A stretch of DNA of 64,000 bases from CAVZMI01 sp050011775 (lineage in GTDB: Bacteria; Bacteroidota; Ignavibacteria; UBA10030; CAVZMI01). The position numbers were made by a program, and so were the translations under genes. Positions 59,629 to 64,000 of the stretch are shown here, piece by piece; the first letter of the stretch is position 1, and every line of letters starts with the position of its first letter. The stretch is from NCBI GenBank assembly GCA_050011775.1, contig JBEKIL010000004.1, positions 1 to 64,000 on the forward strand, given 5' to 3'. The notes below the pieces were generated by a model. The model was not told the DNA's origin and made no database searches. It saw only the letters and a list, made by a program, of their open reading frames with translations.

Positions 59629-60120
59629 TTACCCCTTCTCGATGTGGAAAAGGGTCTGATTGTACTCAACCGGCTGGCCATTCTCGACACAAATCTTCAC
59701 AATGCGGCCGGCAATATCGGATTCGATTTCATTCATGAGCTTCATCGCTTCTACGATACATAGTACTGTTCCAACATCCACGATCTGCCCTATCTGAACA
59801 TAGGGATCGGCGTCGGGTGCGGGTGCACGGTAGAATGTGCCGACAATCGGGGATTTTACTTCATGAATGTTTGCCTGGGGTTCGGGGGGTTTTATCGGTT
59901 CTTCGGGCGCCGCTGATATGCGCGGATCTGCGGCGGCCGGCATGACCGGCGGGCTCTGATGAAATGCTGTGGAAACCGGGAGCGAATGTACAGGCGCCGG
60001 AGAAGAATTGTGCGGAGGTTTTGCAATACGGATTTTCGATCCCTCTTCTTCCAATTCCAATTCCCCGATGCCGCTCGTCTCGACGAGTTTGATAAGCTTC
60101 TTCAGATAAGATAGATCCAT
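59629..60120 (-). CDS. accB: Biotin carboxyl carrier protein of acetyl-CoA carboxylase
   Basis: 163 residues. An N-terminal helical part (YLKKLIKLVETSGIGELELE), a Pro/Ala-rich flexible linker (about 40-85), and a biotinyl domain with the biotinylated Lys in VEAMKLMNEIESD (about residue 129) and the thumb region FYRAPAPDADPYV. It carries CO2 from AccC to the carboxyltransferase. ATG start five bases after CAGGAG. It lies between efp and accC, the efp-accB-accC order common in many bacteria. Confidence 0.97.
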   Translation of the reverse strand: MDLSYLKKLIKLVETSGIGELELEEEGSKIRIAKPPHNSSPAPVHSLPVSTAFHQSPPVMPAAADPRISAAPEEPIKPPEPQANIHEVKSPIVGTFYRAPAPDADPYVQIGQIVDVGTVLCIVEAMKLMNEIESDIAGRIVKICVENGQPVEYNQTLFHIEKG

Positions 60121-60157
60121 TCCAACTCCTGATGGTGGTTACTCTGCAGTTAAATTA

Positions 60158-60724
60158 TTATGCAGCCTTCACACGTTCAATATAATTTCCGGAACGGGTA
60201 TCGACTTTGATCGTGTCCCCCTCATTGATGAATAAAGGGACATTCACGGTCGCACCGCTTTCTACCCTTGCCGGTTTTGTTCCACCCGTTGCCGAATCAC
60301 CTTTTACACCGGGGACAGTTTCGACGACTTTGAGTTCTACCGTGATAGGCAATTCGACGCCGACGATCTCCGATCCATTCATTAGTAGCTCAATTGTTTC
60401 GCCATCTTTTAAAAATTTAGCTCCTTCACCGATGATCTTTTCTTCAACCGGTATCTGATCATAGGTTTCCTTATCCATAAACTGTAATACCTGTCCGTCA
60501 TGATACAGATATTGATATTCTTTTCGTTCTACACGAACTTCATCAATCGTCTCACCGGCGCGCAAACGGTCTTCAAAAACCTTCCCGGATTTAAGGTTCT
60601 TCAGCTTCACCCGTACGAACGCCCGCCAGTTACCCGGGTTTACATGTTGGAATTCAACGACAGTGAACAGATCATTTTTATAACGAATTGTCATGCCTGA
60701 ATGAAAATCGGATGTTGTTGCCAT
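60158..60724 (-). CDS. efp: Elongation factor P with Asn at the tip position
   Basis: 188 residues, three beta-barrel domains as expected. It relieves ribosome stalling at polyproline. The loop that reaches the peptidyl-transferase centre reads VNPGNWRAF, so the residue equivalent to E. coli Lys34 is Asn and no lysine, arginine or other modifiable side chain is at that site. Chlorobium EF-P also has PGN at the tip (from memory), consistent with the suggested lineage. The C-terminus (RSGNYIERVKAA) matches the family signature region. ATG start; GAGGAG ends only two bases before it. It is followed by accB; 195 AT-rich bp separate it from the divergent lipoprotein gene. Confidence 0.97.
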   Translation of the reverse strand: MATTSDFHSGMTIRYKNDLFTVVEFQHVNPGNWRAFVRVKLKNLKSGKVFEDRLRAGETIDEVRVERKEYQYLYHDGQVLQFMDKETYDQIPVEEKIIGEGAKFLKDGETIELLMNGSEIVGVELPITVELKVVETVPGVKGDSATGGTKPARVESGATVNVPLFINEGDTIKVDTRSGNYIERVKAA

Positions 60725-60919
60725 GGCTCCTCAGAATATTTCTATCTCGTATTTAAGGGAAAAAAGACAGATATTTGGATAGCTCAAAGTTGGGCTAAAA
60801 ATATACTTAGAATGGCATCGAAAGTCAAGAGAAAGTTTTTCAAAAAATGGTATTTTTTAATTGATTTTGGTCATTTTTATACATATTTTCATTAAAAATT
60901 GATCAAAATTGCATAATTT

Positions 60920-61249
60920 ATGAAAATCAGTATTTCCATTCTCATCATAATCGCTATTTGTATGGGATTCACCTCATGCAAGAAAAACCCGCCTGAAAAA
61001 ATGAGCAAGGAGGTTTTTTCGAGACTTTACGCGCATTTAATGCTTACCTCCACAACATATCCCGCCACCACAGACTCTCTGGCTCATATAAGAAGGCAAA
61101 AGATCGATTCGCTCTTTACAGCCTCGGGGACAACAGAGAAAGATTTCCGTTATGCGGTATCTTTCTATCACAATACACCGGAGGAATGGAAGGAAATACT
61201 TCGAATGGCGGGTCAAGAACTCGATAGCCTGCGAGTACGGTCAAAGTAG
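60920..61249 (+). CDS. DUF4296-like lipoprotein
   Basis: 109 residues on the plus strand. The signal peptide (ISILIIIAICMGFTSC) ends in a lipobox Cys at about residue 20. The rest, with MSKEVFSRLYAHLMLTST, QKIDSLFTASGTTEKDFRYA and SFYHNTPEEWKEILRMAGQEL, matches the DUF4296 pattern of a short helical lipoprotein found in Bacteroidota and relatives. Function unknown. No Shine-Dalgarno is visible. It is divergent from efp, with the promoters of both in the AT-rich 60725-60919 gap. Confidence 0.8.
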   Translation: MKISISILIIIAICMGFTSCKKNPPEKMSKEVFSRLYAHLMLTSTTYPATTDSLAHIRRQKIDSLFTASGTTEKDFRYAVSFYHNTPEEWKEILRMAGQELDSLRVRSK

Positions 61250-61312
61250 ATCAGAAAGAGATTTATAAGAATCTATTATGCAATAATTAAATATTTCGCA
61301 GATATTTATTCT

Positions 61313-63484
61313 CTATCGCAATAATAATAACTTCTTTGAGAATTCATAATTCCCCACCCTCATTTCACAAATATATACTCCGCTCGCGCATCCGGACGCA
61401 TTCCATTGAACGCTATGCCAACCTGCAGGTAAATATTGGTGTACAAGCGTTGCCACTTCTTGACCAAGAATATTTACTATTCGTATTTCCACATTCTCTG
61501 CTTTCGGCAATCCAAATTGGATTGTCGTGGTAGGATTGAACGGGTTGGGATAATTTTGTGATAGCGAAAATTTAAATGGTATTTCATTCTCCGGTTGATG
61601 TTCGACGGCGCTGATTGCATCCGAAATTGGTCGACGCCAGATGCCTCTCCCGCTTGTCCCTGCATACAGATACCCCTTCGCTGCACATATGACATTAATA
61701 CGCGTTCCTGCAAGTCCATCGGTAATATCCTGCCAATGCTGACCGTCATCTCCCGATGAATATGCTGTGCCGCTTAGGGTGCTCACGAAAAGCGCTGAAC
61801 CAGCGACACTGAGAGTAAGGATATAAAAATTTTGTATACCATTGTTTACCTGATTCCACGTCTGCCCATGATCGAACGATATAAAAACTCCCTGACCATA
61901 GGTTCCAATTACTATAGTCGTTGGCGTTACGCTAATAGCTGTGATCATGGAATCAATTGCCGGTGTACTCAGCGTGTCCCATGTATGACCTTTATCAGCA
62001 GAATAAAACAATGAACCTCGATATGTCCCGGCATACAATTCACTTCCCATACCGCCGAATGCCGTGAAGTGTACATCTGTCGAGTTTGAAATACGTTCCA
62101 GATCAGGTCCATGAGGTGTACTCGTGTCATGAGGCGCCCCCGGAACATAATCTGTCCACGTTACGCCATCATCCCATGAGAGCTTGATACCGTTTGGCAT
62201 GCATCCACATATAAGAGAATCAAGTGCAAATATTGGATATACATAATACGTTGTAAATTTAAATATTTGACTCCACGTCTTGCCGTAATCGGTCGATTTA
62301 CTGATTCCCAAATTCTCTCCGTCAATTCCTCGTACCGAATAAACCATATTCGAATTGACTGCCATACCGTCCATTTCATCCGATGATGACCAGCCAATTT
62401 CACTTAGGGCATTCCAGCTTCTGCCGGTATCAGTTGATACACTCATATCAAAATCCCAATGACATCCGGCAAAAAGTGCAGAATCGGAATCAAGGAGATA
62501 ATGAACGCTGATATCTGACAATCCTACGCTGATTGGGATCCACGACTGTTTGATCGTATCAAGAACAAATAGACCATTACCATTTGTAGAAAGAATCAAA
62601 TTATTATCAGTATAATTCAGATTCAAGTAATTATCATATATGTCATCTCTGGTATGATATTTGAAATCATACGTCACCGTCTTCCATGAAGTGCCATTGT
62701 TTTTAGAGAACAACAAACCGACAGAGGTATCTGCTACGACACAGATATTCGAATCTTGAATACCGATATTCTTGCATATATCAACACCTGGACAATTAAA
62801 CACTTTTTCCCAGGTAAAGGCATCACTCGATCTATAAATTCCATCTCCGGCTGACGCTAGAAAGAAGAAATCTTCATTGGCATTAGCACCGACAAATCCC
62901 CATGCACCCGGAATATTTACTGACGTATCAATCCAGGTATTTCCAAAATCTCTTGAAATACGCATTTTCCCCTCCGGCGTACCCAACAAGATGGTAGTAT
63001 CCCTAAGTGCCGTATAATAAATATATCCCCCTTTTATAGTTTTGTGTATCCAAGTGTCTCCATGGTCTCTTGACAGGTACAACAATGTATACCAGTCATT
63101 TCCTATGATTGTCACATCGGTTACCAATATCCCATTTTTGTCAACACAGAAAACATGCCCCATTATAGAATCGATTTTCTGCCAATTTAACCCATCCTGG
63201 GTCCGAATAATTCCATCAACATATGAAATATAGAAATATTGACTATCCGATCCACAAGAAGGGGTCATCCCATTCGTCCAATATATTTCTTGCCAATTAA
63301 ACGCAGGACTTGAAGAAGTATATATTTCTCCGCTTCCCAGACATGCATAATATTTGCCTTTAAAAGCATCGAGTCCATATATTCCCCTCAATACTGGACC
63401 ACTGGTTGCTTGCCATTGTGATGATAGCTGACCTGAAACCAACATATTAAAGCAGAGCAAAAAAAATATTCTAAAATTATTCAT
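61313..63484 (-). CDS. T9SS-sorted beta-propeller (YCF48/BNR-like) protein
   Basis: 723 residues with a signal peptide (FRIFFLLCFNMLVSGQLSS). About ten repeats of the BNR/YCF48 type follow, each with a SxDxGxTW turn (SRDHGDTW, SKNNGTSW, SADKGHTW, SFDHGQTW), predicting one or two beta-propellers. The last ~85 residues are a type A sorting domain for the type IX secretion system: SQNYPNPFNPTTTIQFGLP, VEIRIVNILGQEVATL, and a final SGVYICEMRVGNYEFSKKLLL-type strand (pieces SGVYICEM, KKLLLLR). It should be secreted and attached or released at the cell surface. ATG start six bases after TAGGAAA. Ligand unknown. Confidence 0.92.
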   Translation of the reverse strand: MNNFRIFFLLCFNMLVSGQLSSQWQATSGPVLRGIYGLDAFKGKYYACLGSGEIYTSSSPAFNWQEIYWTNGMTPSCGSDSQYFYISYVDGIIRTQDGLNWQKIDSIMGHVFCVDKNGILVTDVTIIGNDWYTLLYLSRDHGDTWIHKTIKGGYIYYTALRDTTILLGTPEGKMRISRDFGNTWIDTSVNIPGAWGFVGANANEDFFFLASAGDGIYRSSDAFTWEKVFNCPGVDICKNIGIQDSNICVVADTSVGLLFSKNNGTSWKTVTYDFKYHTRDDIYDNYLNLNYTDNNLILSTNGNGLFVLDTIKQSWIPISVGLSDISVHYLLDSDSALFAGCHWDFDMSVSTDTGRSWNALSEIGWSSSDEMDGMAVNSNMVYSVRGIDGENLGISKSTDYGKTWSQIFKFTTYYVYPIFALDSLICGCMPNGIKLSWDDGVTWTDYVPGAPHDTSTPHGPDLERISNSTDVHFTAFGGMGSELYAGTYRGSLFYSADKGHTWDTLSTPAIDSMITAISVTPTTIVIGTYGQGVFISFDHGQTWNQVNNGIQNFYILTLSVAGSALFVSTLSGTAYSSGDDGQHWQDITDGLAGTRINVICAAKGYLYAGTSGRGIWRRPISDAISAVEHQPENEIPFKFSLSQNYPNPFNPTTTIQFGLPKAENVEIRIVNILGQEVATLVHQYLPAGWHSVQWNASGCASGVYICEMRVGNYEFSKKLLLLR

Positions 63485-63840
63485 TTATTTCCTATTTTAA
63501 AATACATGGCCCTGGAATTAATATTCCATGGCCTTTATTTTCGTATTATCACTTCAATAGTGTTATTTTCTTCAGTACAATTAGAAACAATTTATTTTTC
63601 ATTTCGAAATTCCCGAGAGTACTGTGAGGGTTCCGGGTATAAGTATTTTAATATTTTTATTAAGAAGATATCAGAAAACTATCGTTTTATAATACGAATA
63701 TATACAAAATATGGTGAAAATCAATCATCAAAATAGCTGCTGTGCAATGCACATGGAAAAGATTAAGAATGACTATTTGAGGAATTTATCGTGACGGGGG
63801 TATAACGATAGAAAATAATGTGGGAAGGAAAGACTATGTA
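63485..63840. other. AT-rich intergenic region
   Basis: About 355 bp without a recognisable gene. It is AT-rich over 63500-63760, the likely promoter zone of the T9SS protein, and no repeat or hairpin of note was found. A 76-codon plus-strand frame inside it has no RBS or family features. Confidence 0.5.
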
Positions 63841-64000
63841 TCAGTTTCCCGCCTTCTTCAACGTGAAGCAAAAAACACTACCCTTGGCCGGTTTGCTATC
63901 GACCCAGATGCGGCCGCCGTGGGCACGGACAATTTCATGGCAAATCCAGAGCCCCAGTCCTGAACCTTTAATATCGCTGGTCTCGGCCGTTTCGATCCGC
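63841..64000 (-). CDS. Histidine kinase, C-terminal ATPase part, cut by the right edge
   Basis: The last 52 codons of a minus-strand gene that enters from beyond the window. It reads DIKGSGLGLWICHEIVRAHGG and ends FCFTLKKAGN before TGA at 63841-63843. KGSGLGLWI is the G2 box of the HATPase_c domain and HGGRIWVDS the following strand, so this is the end of a sensor histidine kinase with no C-terminal receiver. Its sensing part is outside the window. Confidence 0.88.
   Translation of the reverse strand, partial: RIETAETSDIKGSGLGLWICHEIVRAHGGRIWVDSKPAKGSVFCFTLKKAGN

Noticed and set aside
63506..63736. 76-codon plus-strand open frame
   Set aside because: AT-rich promoter-type DNA with no RBS or family features.

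Overview
The window is a bacterial chromosome segment whose genes are almost all on the minus strand. Only three genes are confidently on the plus strand: 39227, 40076 and 60920. It most likely comes from the Bacteroidota/Chlorobiota side of the FCB group (an Ignavibacteria-like lineage is my best guess). The clues are a type IX secretion C-terminal sorting domain (61313-63484), an S46 dipeptidyl-peptidase, a two-subunit type glycine dehydrogenase (gcvPA), a DUF4296-like lipoprotein, and an EF-P with Asn at the tip as in Chlorobium. Unlike typical Bacteroidetes, many genes have strong GGAGG-type ribosome binding sites. No rRNA, tRNA, CRISPR array or complete insertion sequence was seen.

Region 1 (1-17366) is a polymorphic-toxin locus. 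A secreted Ig-repeat protein lies upstream of a very large secreted RHS/YD-repeat gene (14141 down to 6956). That gene is split in two by a 68-bp deletion or recombination junction. Its unrecognised C-terminal tip is followed by a CPBP-family membrane protein in the immunity position. Downstream lie three orphan RHS tip cassettes with no N-terminal part. All three start at the same point of the RHS core and carry a different tip: DUF5675, L,D-transpeptidase/YkuD-like, and M23 endopeptidase. Each is followed by a small signal-peptide or lipoprotein gene, and stem-loop terminators precede each cassette. A fifth RHS fragment runs off the left edge.

Region 2 (17367-19107) is a 1.7-kb gene-free stretch with several palindromic repeats.

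Region 3 (19108-31716) holds an NtrC-type regulator, a hypothetical exported protein, a membrane spermidine-synthase-like/TPR fusion, a sugar-nucleotide epimerase, purD, a glycosyltransferase, an M24 peptidase, guaB and a glutaryl-CoA-dehydrogenase-like gene. Region 4 (32041-39919) is a signalling cluster: a 1544-residue hybrid histidine kinase, an NtrC regulator, two stand-alone receiver proteins, and a receiver fused to a kinase dimerisation/phosphoacceptor helix pair without an ATPase domain.

Region 5 (40076-55012) encodes the S46 peptidase, a putative secreted glycoside hydrolase, a lipoprotein serpin, PhoH, a LysM protein, a small lipoprotein, RadC, a TPR plus periplasmic-binding protein, a TPR protein and an ABC-2 exporter. 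Region 6 (55003-63484) has guaA, gcvPA-gcvH, accC-accB, efp, a lipoprotein and a T9SS-sorted beta-propeller protein. The C-terminus of a histidine kinase enters at the right edge.

A pattern that cuts across regions is that three genes (radC, phoH and the hypothetical at 20487) have no ATG/GTG/TTG where homology and the Shine-Dalgarno sequence place the start. In each, an ACG codon sits 6-9 nt after a good Shine-Dalgarno.
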